Origin: Vicia villosa
Taxonomy: Eukaryota; Streptophyta; Magnoliopsida; Fabales; Fabaceae
DNA length: 64,000 nucleotides
Direction of reading: 5' to 3'
NCBI RefSeq assembly: GCF_029867415.1
Contig: NC_081183.1
Coordinates: 145,944,798 to 146,008,797 of the forward strand
The notes under the pieces: generated by a model
The model's input: only the letters and a program-made list of their open reading frames with translations
What the model was told of the DNA's origin: nothing
Databases searched by the model: none
Shown here: one piece after another, positions 51,947-62,577 of the stretch
How positions within the stretch are numbered: position 1 is the first letter of the stretch
How the letters are laid out: each line of letters opens with the position of its first letter
Made by a program: the position numbers and the translations under genes

Positions 51947-53090
51947 TGTTATTGTTGAAAGTATTTTGGGTAAATATTTTCTAATATATCGTATCCACAG
52001 AGGCTGAATCAATAGTACTGCCATTCTATAGTCAAATTATAATGAGTGGTAAAAAACATTGGTTTTGATTATTTAGTCTAAAAGTGCGTATAAGAAAGTA
52101 ATAATTAATTGACTGAAAGCTTAAAGAATGAGTAACAATGGTGATGAATATGTTGAGTTCTAGGGTTCATCAACCTATTCGTATGCAATGATCAATTAAT
52201 CCACAAGTGAACCATTACATAAGCTATTATCTTCATTCATCCTCAAAACAGATATTATGTCTAAGATTAATTTAGAGCCACCTCTACCGGTATGATATTC
52301 GATTTCTCGGAATAACTATAAAGATATAGGGAATTAAACACAATGATTTATGAAAACTTATTCACAATCCTATCTCTGAAAATTATGAACAAGTCAATAT
52401 AAAAACCTAGGGCAAAAGTATGAACCCTATCTCTCGATTGATAGTTCAACAATGATATAAAATAAAAGCAAGGTTTTTTATTGATAATAAAACTTAAACA
52501 ATTATTCACAGGAATTAATCAAAGTTATTGCATCTTCATAGGTTAACTACTACCTTAAACTCAACACAATGGGGTTTAGCTCTCCATAGACATGAAGAAC
52601 ACACAAAACTTCATAGAGGGATTCATCTTAATCAAGGGAATGTCTTCGATTGATGTTGAATTCTCCGTCGAATGTTGTTTTCAGCTCTGGAATATGAATG
52701 CTCTCTGAATTTCGCTCACCAAAGATATTCCCTTTATGAGGATTAGGGCTTCTATTTATATCATTATTTCTTTTTACGAAGCTTCCGCAGCGCGACACTG
52801 ATTGGAGAGGCGCGAAATGGGAACAGAAGGTTTGGCGCGTCTCGCCCAGTTTTGCTGCGGCTCGGCCTCTGCTTCATCTCTTTGTGATTTTGCTTCTCCA
52901 GAGTCCTTACGCCTTCGCGCTTCCTCGTCCCTACTTTTCAACCTTAATACCTGCACAAATAACACCCAAAAGTGATACAATTTGCTCTACAATTAGCATT
53001 GAACTTCTAGAGTTCAATTCTAACCATAAAATCCTTAAAAATCATAAGATATGTTCCACTTCAGATCAAAAGGTAGTTATTTTAACACAT
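51947..53090 (+). mobile_element. Nested LTR of a second gypsy family (approximate ends)
   Basis: Starts near TGTTATTGTTGAAAGTATTT, carries TATCGTATCCACAGAGGCTG and, later, AATGGGGTTTAGCTCTCCAT, and ends near TTTTAACACA. The same motif order (ATCCAGTATCGAACTCGAGG..., GGGGGGTTTAGCTACTC) recurs in the LTR fragment at 60641-61467, which supports a shared superfamily. The frame 52774-52980 (minus) is U3 sequence. Confidence 0.55.
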
Positions 53091-53652
53091 GAAAATACTA
53101 CTAATTCACTCCTAACAGTTATCTACTTAAATCTCCTAGTCTCAAACTCTCGCTCTGTTGACTCGGATCATGCTAGTATTCCCTAACGTACGCTCTCGCT
53201 GTCCCGCGTCGGGTTTAAGAACACTTTTTGAAAATAAATAAATTCTAATCAATTTTAGTACGCTTACGCCATCCTTAAAACTAATGTCCTATGTCTACTA
53301 TCCAGTTAAAAATCTCAAACTCTCGCTCTATTGATTTTAACCTTTATCGGCCCTAAAATCTCAAACTCTCGCTCTATTGATTTTAGAACTTTAGCAAATT
53401 AGATTAGACATAAAACCAAAAATAAGTGATAGTTAATAAAACATATTTAAGCCAACTTATTTCGGATCCCACGGTTAACTTACCTTACATACCGATATCT
53501 TAATTAATTAGCCAGACATATTGATACGGTTAAACATGCATAAATTGGTTTGGTTCATAATAATAGGCATATTAAATGGCATACAATATATCATGCAAAG
53601 AAATATAATAAAAGCTGTAAATAAGAAACCTGAATAATAGAGATCTGAAATA

Positions 53653-54782
53653 TGAAGGATAGAAAAACACTTAGAAAGGTGGGGGTTTGAATAAGTGTAG
53701 CTTTAAAACTTGTAAGATAAAAACAATTTGCACAATGATTTTTATCCTGGTTCGTTGTTAACTAAACTACTCCAGTCCACCCCCTTGGAGTGGTTTACCT
53801 CACCTGAGGATTTAATCCACTAATCACACGAGATTACAATGGTTTTTCACTTAGTCAACTTCTAAGTCTTCTAGAGTATACTGATCACAACCTGATCACT
53901 CTAGGAACAATCTGCTTAGATACCCTCTAAGACTTTCTAGAGTATTCTGATCAACAACCTGATCACTCTAGTTCTTACAACTTAATGTAATCAAATTCTA
54001 AGAGTTACAATGCTTCTTATAAAGCTATTATCACAACTGTGATTTTCTCTTAAGTTTAAGCTTAATCTCACTAATATATTACAACAGCAATGTAGTGAGG
54101 TTGAAGATGAAGTTTGAGAGCTTTTTGAATTTGACAGCATTTCTGTATATTTGCGCAAGTGTTGTATTCAGCTTCTCATCAGAACTTCATATTTATAGGC
54201 GTTTGAGAAGATGACCGTTGGGAGCATTTAATGCTTTGCGTATTCCGTACAACATTGCATTTAATGTTTCACTCTTTTGTCAACTACCTCGAGCCTTGCT
54301 TTCACTGTGTCTACTGACGTTGTCTTTAATAGCTTTCAACGTTCCTTTTGTCAGTCAGCGTAGCCTGTCAGCTAGTACTTGCTTCTGATCTGATGTTTGT
54401 GTGAACAACGTTTGAATATCATCAGAGTCAAACAGCTTGGTGCAGAGCATCTTCTTGTCTTCTGACCTTGAAGTGCTTCTGAGCGTGATACCATGAGAAC
54501 TTCAGTGTTTCTGCTTCTGATCTCAAGTCCTTCTGATGCTTCCATAGACCATGTTCTGATTCTGCTTGACCATCTTCTGATGTCTTGCCAGACCATGTTC
54601 TGATGTTGCATGTTGAACCTTCTGAGTTAGTGCTTCTTGCGCTGATTTTGTGCATACTCTTTATATAATTCCTGAAATGGAAGTTGCATTGTATTAGAGT
54701 ACCACATTATCTCATACAAAATTCATATACATTGTTATCATCAAAACTAAGAATATTGATCAAAACAAATCTTGTTCCAACA
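53653..54782 (-). mobile_element. SIRE/Maximus-type copia solo LTR, AAATA target duplication
   Basis: Minus strand: TGTTGGAACAAGATTTGTTT at 54782 to TTTTTCTATCCTTCA at 53653, 1130 bp. Exact AAATA duplications (53648-53652 and 54783-54787). Same family as 8134-9280 in opposite orientation, with intact TG...CA. TATA-like TATAAATATGAAG near 54196 on minus. Frames 54372-54655 are U3. Confidence 0.95.
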
Positions 54783-55522
54783 AAATAAAATCTTGAATCT
54801 TGAAGTACTCGAACTTCCACCACAAGTTGGTTGGATCGTTCTTCAAATATTATTCGGCGTAAAAATTAAAACAAGGAAATAAAAACTAAATCTAACGTAA
54901 GGTTAGATTTATTGAAAATTCACAACAATTTCCGGTATAGAAATTGCTGTGAGAAAAGAATGCTGAGAATAAAAATTCGAAGGAAAATAATGCTTAAGAA
55001 ATAAATTCGGCAGAACTTCGTTGTGGAAAATTCGGACCCTTGATAATGAAATATCAGTGTCCTTTTATAGGTGAGTCTTGGCGGCTTTCTTCCGTAAATG
55101 TAGTACCCTATTGACTCAGAGTTGGGAGACGCGCGTCTCCACTTTTTCAGCAAGACTTGGTAACGAACTTGAGACGTGCGTCTCAAGTGGAGATATTTGA
55201 GGGAGGTGGGAGATGGACGTCTCCACGTGCTGAGGTGGTCGTTTCCAGCTTCCTTCGTGGGCTGGGCTTCCACCTTTATGCTTTTGGGTCTTCTTTACAC
55301 CCCCTATTCACTTCAGCACCTCTTCTTTTATTTTCTTGGAATAAATATGCATGATTTTGCTCTATTTCTTCTCCTTTTCGCAAATAGTCTTTAACATGGA
55401 CGTAATACCTAAAACATCGCAAATACCCGCATAATACCATAGTAAAATAATATAATTAAATGAAAATGCTAACAATATTTATGGATTTTAAGCTAAATAT
55501 ATGGTATAAATTTGTGTTATCA

Positions 55523-56832
55523 CGACGTCATCATGAACAATCAAATCAAGATACACCTGGAACGATAGCACAACCTGATTCCCTATGTGGGGCAGATACA
55601 TGGCAGCCCTCGACTTCTCTCTGTATAGTCAAGATCAAGATCAAACCATGAATGAGGTGGAAGTGAAAAATGATTCATCCCTGAATAACGAATAAAGTGA
55701 ATGTAAGAACAAATTATTAATAGTAAAATAAATTTAATAGTTGGAATGAAAGGTACCGTCGGTAGTGTACAAGAGCTTGTAAGCTGCCTCATCCTCCAGT
55801 TAGAGGCTTCGTTCAACTTTTGGTATAAGTATACCAAACAGTCGCCCCTTAGTCCCGCTCCCTCACTGTATCCAAATCCATGAAATGCCGGAGGTATGTT
55901 ACATCCATGTAGTTAGCACTTTTGTCCACAAAAAGAGACGTGCCAACCAAGAACATGAAGTAACACTTTAAAGCATACTCCCAGTGATACTAAACAAAGA
56001 AAGCATTGCCCTCATTCTCAGAATCAATTGCCACAATGAGATGGTCGTGATAAAGGTCCTTCAAGAATGAGAACTTTGCATGTGCCCAATTAGTCGAGGA
56101 ACACTGCTCAACTGCCTTTTTTGGTTGAGCACCCAAATAGTCAAGCATCCATTTAATGAAAACATCACGAGTGACGCGAGAGTGGTTAAGGAGCCTCCCT
56201 TTGATAGGAAGGTGTAGAAGACAGGCAACACCATCCAGAGTGGTTAAGGAGCCTCCCTTTGATAGGAAGGTGCTATCTCTTTACGAATGCCCCATGCATT
56301 CTGTGGCTAATAGTGATGTAACCAGAACAACAAAATCTGGAAAGTCCGGAGGCAAAAATGGCCTCCTTGAACCAGTTTGCAATAGGATGATGCAGAGTAA
56401 ATATTATTCGAACATGGTTCACGAAATTTAGTACCATCCGTTCCTGTAAAGATAAATATTAATATCAATTTTAACATACTTGTGCATAAATCATTTAAAT
56501 AAAAAATGTAATAAAAAATATACTTGTCCAGTGGAAACATGTCGGACGACATGATCGGAGTAATAGATCAAGAGGGAGGTGTTAGAAGGTCCTCTTGGAT
56601 ACTATGGATTATTAACCTGCATGGGTGCCTCCTCTGGTGCCTCCTCATTATCCCTTGATGAGGACGCACATGATAGACGACTCCTGGGAGGAGAAGTGAA
56701 TGTTCCCTCCACTTCTTCCCACGATACCTAAACGCCTTCTCGACTCCTCGTAGTCTGCTCAGCTCTCTCACGCCGAGTGGAAGCAGTTTGACTTGGCCTG
56801 CCGAGTTTAATTTTGTTCGGGTTGTCAACCAT
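55523..56832 (-). pseudogene. MAIN-LIKE / plant mobile domain pseudogene, N-terminal part
   Basis: The ATG at 56832 on minus opens MVDNPNKIKLGRPSQTASTR, then acid-rich sequence and GPSNTSLLIYYSDHVVRHVS, with a GT at about 56524. A second exon after CAG (56436) holds FVNHVRIIFTLHHPIANWF. Further down CLVYLYQKLNEASNWRMRQL (about 55758-55817) and QVVLSFQVYLDLIVHDDV (about 55527-55580) appear. Typical MAIN-LIKE order, with stops and a 58-bp direct duplication (AGTGGTTAAGGAGCCTCCCT at 56181 and 56239). Such genes often ride in Mutator-like elements; the flanking GATGCATCTCCGAAA motifs fit that. Confidence 0.85.
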
Positions 56833-57560
56833 TTTTCTAAAAAAAAAAATTCAGTACTTATAGGGAAGGAACAAGAACAGATTTGAAAATAATTTTAAAA
56901 AAATAACTCAAGCATAATTTCGAAAGTGCATCTTCGAAAGTCCTCATAGGTGTTTTCGATGATGCACTTCTGAAAACAAATGCGAACAACCATTTTTGAA
57001 GCTTATACCTAAATCACCAAAAGATGCAATTTTTACATCAAACAGACAAATTTGACAAGTTATACTTCAACCTAATTAATTTAAATGATTCTAAACAACT
57101 TATTATACACATGCAAAGTAGAACAAGGGATTAGGAGAAACTTGCTCAAATTTGGAGGTTTAATAGTGTTGAAATAAGGAGTTGAAATGAGTAGAAATAA
57201 GGAGCTGAAATGAGTAGAAATAAGTAGAAATAAGTTGAAATGAGTTTTAAAAGTAGAGATTTTGGAGTTTTTGGGTGTTTGAGTGTATAACTTTGGAACA
57301 AAAATAGAAATGAGGGGTTTATGTCGTGAGTTTAATGTATATACCCTAATTCGGAGATGCATCTCCGAAAAACCCTAAAACTTTTTAAGAATGAGTTTAT
57401 TCGGAGATGCATCTCTGAAACACCTCTGATTTTGAAAAAAAAAGAGAATGAAATATGGTGCTTTCAGAGGTGCATCTTTGAGTTTAGGGGTTAAAACGAG
57501 AATTTTGCCAAAAACCCCTAAGAAGGTTAAGAGGTATATAAAGAAAGAAATTCCCTAAAA
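56833..57560. mobile_element. MULE-like 5' flank of the MAIN-LIKE pseudogene
   Basis: Repeated inverted motifs TCGGAGATGCATCTCCGAAA (57353 and 57401) and AAGTGCATCTTCGAAAG (56923), with a microrepeat GAGTAGAAATAAG (57180-57240). This CGGAGATGCATCTCCG palindrome cluster accompanies MAIN-LIKE genes in legumes. A distinct terminal repeat was not delimited. Confidence 0.5.
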
Positions 57561-57663
57561 TAATCATATTTAATTTAATTATAATATATAAATGAATATA
57601 TCAAATGTTGGTGTTTTTTTTTTTTTTTTTAAGTAAACAATGTGTAAGTAGTGTTTTGTGTTA

Positions 57664-58014
57664 GAGCATCTTCAATGGATTTTGTTTAATGCACACTAGG
57701 ATTTATAAGTTTCGAAACGTAACATTTTAACCATTGAAGTAGATATGTGTGGCGTTCTGTTGCTTAAACATTTGTTTAAGTTGCTTCATGAAGCAATCTA
57801 AAAAGTGTATTGTTTATCATTAAATAATATTAATCTTGATAATTTGTGGAGTCAAATATAAATTGATTGGGTCACGTATAGATCGCTTATTTAAATCATC
57901 ATTGGAATAAAATTTATTTAGATTGCTTAGATATTGCTTAAATGTAATGTGACAATTTGGTCTCACATAAAGAGCTCAAACAATCAAAATAAATTCTCAC
58001 TATTGAAGATGCTC
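57664..58014. mobile_element. Tourist-type MITE (PIF/Harbinger), TTA target duplication
   Basis: Ends GAGCATCTTCAATGG and (reverse complement) GAGCATCTTCAATAG, with flanking TTA on both sides (57661-57663, 58015-58017). 351 bp, no coding capacity. It lies about 60 bp beyond the stop codon of MPC copy B, on the side of that gene's 3' UTR. Confidence 0.9.
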
Positions 58015-58076
58015 TTAGGTGTTGGGGTCCAGAGTTTATGTTACACAACAACCCAACATTTTCAAATTCTTCTTCA

Positions 58077-59766
58077 TCATTCTTTTGCTACAGCCTCATT
58101 TGAGGAATAATCTTCCCTGAAAAGTAGAACACGAGTTAATATACTTGACAGCATGAAAATACAAAACACAACAAACAAGTATGGACACCCCAAACACAAC
58201 TCTGACATTGATACGGCGAACAAACAAGTATTTTTGGGCCATGCACATTGAATCACAAAGTAGTCAAATAACAATCTCACGGAAAATTCACATAAATACT
58301 GATAACTATATATCACTTACCGCAATTTGCGCGAGAGTTGGTATATGCCAGTTCCTGCCATTGCAAGGTTTACACTAACAAGGTTCCAGTTTTTCTGCAA
58401 CATCGAAAGTATTTGGCACTAACATATCAGGATTATGGAAAATTTTACCGTAAACAGAAACTAAAAGAAAATAACACTTAATAATATTCAGAAAATAATC
58501 TATGTAGTGGTTATTTCAGACTGGCCAGAATAGTCCCACACAGCGGAGTTGGGAAGCTGAGGCTAATGATAGTTTATATACAATATTTATATATCTCAAC
58601 TAAACAAGGTGTCTTCTCCACATATCAAAGATGTTAGGTTTTTCACACCCAAAACGAACAATATATCTTAGCTGCGACTGCGAACCATATACTACATAAA
58701 AGCAATTTGTCTTTGAAAAAAATATATAACTTACTGGTATGATTACAGTGCTGTAACGCGCCCAGATTAGTCCAGTAGCCATAACAGCTGTGTTAAAAAC
58801 AAAAGGGATCAACAATATATACATGCAGCATAATTGCTATATTGCAATTTGAATACTCGGCATTCCACAAAATTCGTTCACTTGCATATGTCTGCTCCTT
58901 TCAGAGAATCCAGAAATACACATGATGAGCAAAAGGGCGTGCATGCACATACCTATTTGTTGAGGATAAGAGATCATGTCAGGTGGTTTTGAAAAATCAG
59001 CAATATTGGCAATGCTGATTCCCCACTTAAATGTAGGAGCCCAGAAGTGAACTGTATGCAGATAAAAAATAACAACATTAACACTAGACAACAACAGTGG
59101 TGAATGAAAACAAATTAGAGACAACAATTTGAATCAGGTGAAAAATGTAACCTATTTGGTATTTGTTCTTAAAGCATGTGAAATTCATACATGCGAGTGT
59201 GTTATGCTAGCTTCACTCATCAAAAATCCAACAATTTTGTCATATAATTCTAGTTCTTTGATAATGATAATAATAATAACAAGTGCAGGTTTCATGAAGC
59301 ATCCAAGATATTACAACAAATGGAAATCAACGTAACAAGCAATGTACTCGATTAAAATGGAATAAGCACTGACATTCTAATAATAATTTTGCAATCAACC
59401 TTTTTTTTACCGAGCAATCAAAAGTTTTATAATAAGACACTTTCGAAAAAAGATGGTAATACTGTTGGTGTTTGAAACGCGCGATTTATTTATTTATTAA
59501 TTATTATTGATGTCGGTGTGTTAGGATCGGTATCATCTTTGTGGTGTGTTTGCTTCATAGATCAAAAATCTGATTAAGCATTGACATTCTAAGAAAACAC
59601 TAATCAGGGATCCAAATCCAATAAATGGATGATCAAATTGAAAACACCAAATTCATAAACGAAAACACGAAAGGACGAAAGGATAGAAGAGACGAAAAAA
59701 TAAAAGCAATTCACCGGTTTTGGGTCCAATTGGGTGATTCCAAAAGGCTCGAAACTTTGAAGCCAT
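58077..59766 (-). CDS. MPC: Mitochondrial pyruvate carrier subunit, MPC2/MPC4 type, copy B (5 exons)
   Basis: Paralogue of 33212-35883. Exons on minus: 59766-59715, 59051-58953, 58787-58735, 58394-58321, 58116-58077; GT...AG throughout, phases identical to copy A, and exons 2, 3 and 4 are the same length (99, 53, 74 bp). 318 bp gives 105 residues: MASKFRAFWNHPIGPKT, HFWAPTFKWGISIANIADF, GLIWARYSTVIIPKNWN, SVNLAMAGTGIYQLSRKL, tail EDYSSNEAVAKE. Differences from A include one residue less at the N-terminus, A-to-I in the HP.GP loop, EK-to-DM and S-to-A in helix 2. All structural motifs are kept and the frame is intact, so it is probably functional. Introns 1 and 2 retain similarity to copy A, but intron 1 is much shorter (663 versus 1021 bp). 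Confidence 0.93.
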
Positions 59767-60640
59767 GAAATGAATTATTCTTCTTTTCTTCGATTGAAAG
59801 CGAATTGGATTTGGTTTCAAATTATTCTACCTGTGAGAAACTACATTATCTCTTATGTTTCTTTTATACTATAATTTGTAAGTTCAATTATTTAATAACG
59901 GATGAAATACACTCCTCCATGTAAACCAATTAATTTGCAACCCGTGGATTCAAGTTGGTGGATCGTATTTTATGAGTCTTCATGTTGAAGCGTGTTGGTT
60001 TGGAACAAATTAGTAGTAGTACAATAATAAATAAAAAAGATTAACCTTCATGGAAAAAGATGTAACCTATTACATAAATATATAAATATTAGTGATAATT
60101 TCATAGACTTCCATAACTTGCAATGATGTAATAGTTAAAAAATATGTTTAAAACTTCTCTTTCTGATTCACATGAGAAAAATAGTCATGTGACTTAAGTG
60201 GTTATTATAAGTGATGTAATATTAGGGATAAAATATATGTATTTATGTTAGCAATTATTTGATATACCTTTATAGTAGGTATGTTTTCGGTTCGGTTCGG
60301 GTATCAGAGTTTCCAGTTTGGGGACCGATAGAGTAATCAGATAATCCATAATCGAACCATAACAGTGTTGCTTCATTATTTTCCATTTCGGTCCGGGTAA
60401 TGGGTTAATCCAAATGTTTGAAATCTTTTTCTCTATTGATATATACTAATTTGATACATAAGTTATTGATACATATTGATACATAAATATAACTTTTTCT
60501 AAACAAATTTTAACACATTGATAAAAATTTTAAAACATAAGTTATGGATAGCTAAGCTGTTTCATTTGAAATATGTACTACTACACCAAATATGAGTTAA
60601 AAGATAAGTTTTAAAACTTATGTTTTACAAGTAGTACTAA
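59767..60640. other. 5' flank of MPC copy B and spacer
   Basis: TTCGATTGAAAGCGAATTGG (59789-59808) matches the 5' UTR of copy A. 60270-60420 holds GGTTCGG/CCGGGT-rich low-complexity repeat. No gene. Confidence 0.45.
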
Positions 60641-61467
60641 TCGGAAAATTAGTAAGTGTACTATTTTCACTGATGTAGTTTAAATAGGGGTTGATATCCA
60701 GTATCGAACTCGAGGATTGCGTAGGAAATACAAAGTCTATAATTATTCAATTGAACAAAATATCATGGGAGATTTTGTTGTTGTTTAGAAATTATACTAA
60801 ATTGTAACAAATTAAATCAATCATAAAATAAAGGTTTTGAATAAATGAGAAAGCATGCTAGGGTTAGGTGTTTAAATTTCCTTGTAGTAAACTTGAGTCC
60901 ACAATTTATTAAATATTGTTATTATGGTTTACTACCGAATCTCCATAATCGTTTTCCTTAATTCCTTAACTGAAAACCTTTGGTGTTTATCTCTAATCCT
61001 AATTCCTTAGCCGTTAAAGATAACATCAAGCAATATAACAATATTTATCAAGATTTACACGGTTACTACGGTTAAATCCTCATTCCTAAGCGATTTCACC
61101 GTATTATTATTGCACAAACTGCGTTGAGTTTGTTTGTTCGACCTAAATCTCAATCGTGGATCCGAAAGTTATTTGTCCGATAGAAAAGGTATTAAGACTT
61201 TTGCACAATAAAAGTAAACTCATAAAAACTTCAATAAAATAAACTGACGGAAATAATGTTCATAACAATGGCGATTCAGGGACACCCTCCTAGCATTGGG
61301 GGGTTTAGCTACTCATCGTAATATTCGAAGAATTAAAATCAGAGATGATAGACATTACAAAATTATGGAATTCTTTGATCTTCAATTGAGATTGCCTTAG
61401 AAGATCTCCGTTCTCCGAAACCGTTGTTAGTTCTCTCCTTCTGTAAAAGTCTCCAATATCATCCAAG
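60641..61467 (+). mobile_element. LTR fragment, gypsy type, interrupted by the edge element
   Basis: Motif order TATCGAACTCGAGGATTGCG, GGGGGGTTTAGCTACTC and an oligo-A/T tail parallels the nested LTR at 51947-53090. Broken at 61467 by the next element. Confidence 0.5.
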
Positions 61468-62423
61468 TGTTAGCTGGAGATTTCGTTTAAGAAGTTGATC
61501 TTCGAAGGTTTTAAGTTCGAAGAATGATGGTTACTGATGACCATCTTCGAAGATTTAAAAAATGGCTACTGATGGCCATGCTTCAAGAAGATGTCTAAGT
61601 TGAAACGAAGGAGAGAAGTATCGAAGCTAACACGAAAGATATCTTTGCCAAGACTTAGACATTTCGCGGAAAATTACATAAAGTACTGAAGCTTAATGTA
61701 TTTCCGTAACATTTTCGAATATAACTATATGGCCACATGTCGAAAAGGACTTGAGCGGGAAGATTTGAATTGCGAAACGGTTTATGTAACTGCACATAGA
61801 CAGATGGCATCCCCAGAGTTCTCGTGGATAACGTGGCATTAGATTATTGTATGACCGTTAGGGTCAAATTTAGTATAAATAGGAGTCTTAATGATAGGAT
61901 TTGGTGTGTTCATTTTGTACAAATCACTCACATATCGCTCAAGTATCAAGTGTTAAGAGAAAGAGTTCGCTGAGAAATGTACGTATGACACCACCAATTT
62001 GAATACATGTAAATTTACTTTTATCAAATATCTTTTCGATTTCTTTACTTTCCTTGTTTAAACTTTTACTTTCGAAGTCATTTAATTTCATGCACATTAC
62101 TTTCCTGCAATTTATATTCTTGCGACTTACATTCTTGCATGTTAATTTTCTTGTAATTTACATTCTCGCAATTTACATGTTTTCTTATTACGATTTATGC
62201 GTCGAAGTTACACTAACTCATATAACCAGCGTTATCTCAAATGATTAGTCATTTGAACATAAATTTCTCGAAATCAAAACAAACAGGTATGAACCAAATC
62301 ACATCAATAAACCTTTCGTTTGACCATGTCCTAGGATCAATCTAGTCGATCCTGCGAGTAACCAAATCATATTTATTATAGTTTGGAGGACTAGCGGTTG
62401 TTTACCGGAAATCACCGTAAACA
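61468..62423 (+). mobile_element. 5' LTR of a Ty3/gypsy element (start tentative)
   Basis: Ends ACCGTAAACA at 62423, immediately followed by AAT and a primer-binding-like TGGCACGCCCAGTGGGACA. Proposed start TGTTAGCTGGAGATTTCG. TATAAATA at 61874-61881 with a plausible transcript start 25-30 bp downstream. Repeated CTTCGAAG motifs in U3 (61500-61560). Length about 956 bp. Confidence 0.7.
61874..61881 (+). promoter_or_regulatory. TATA box of the edge-element LTR
   Basis: TATAAATA about 550 bp before the LTR end, in GC-richer context; the usual position for the U3/R boundary. Confidence 0.65.
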
Positions 62424-62426
62424 AAT

Positions 62427-62445
62427 TGGCACGCCCAGTGGGACA
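62427..62445 (+). other. Primer-binding site of the edge Ty3/gypsy element
   Basis: TGGCACGCCCAGTGGGACA begins with the TGG expected opposite a tRNA CCA end, 3 bp after the LTR. The matching tRNA is not identified from memory. Confidence 0.7.
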
Positions 62446-62577
62446 TGTGTCAAACTAAGTGTTATTAATTGATTGTTTTGTTTTGTCTAGAAATTGTCAA
62501 GACCTTGTATGAACCTTAGGAACGGTAAATTAACCAACAGTGCAAATCCAGTTCCTAAATGAAGGTACAACAAGAAA

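Larger units (their letters stand above)
51540..55522 (+). mobile_element. Ty3/gypsy-type LTR (TGATAAC...GTTATCA), disrupted by nested insertions
   Basis: Starts TGATAACTGCAAGTGCACAG and ends TTTGTGTTATCA, 7-bp inverted termini. The internal motif TCTCAAACTCTCGCTCTGTT is repeated (51833, 53143 and variants at 53317, 53361), with TACGCTCTCGCC copies. Carries a nested LTR (51947-53090) and a SIRE solo LTR (53653-54782). After subtracting these it is about 1.7 kb. The target duplication is not evident. Confidence 0.7.

Noticed and set aside
58837..59127. 96-codon minus-strand frame through exon 2 of MPC copy B
   Set aside because: Reads through introns; the HFWAPTFKWG segment belongs to a spliced exon with clear AG/GT borders.
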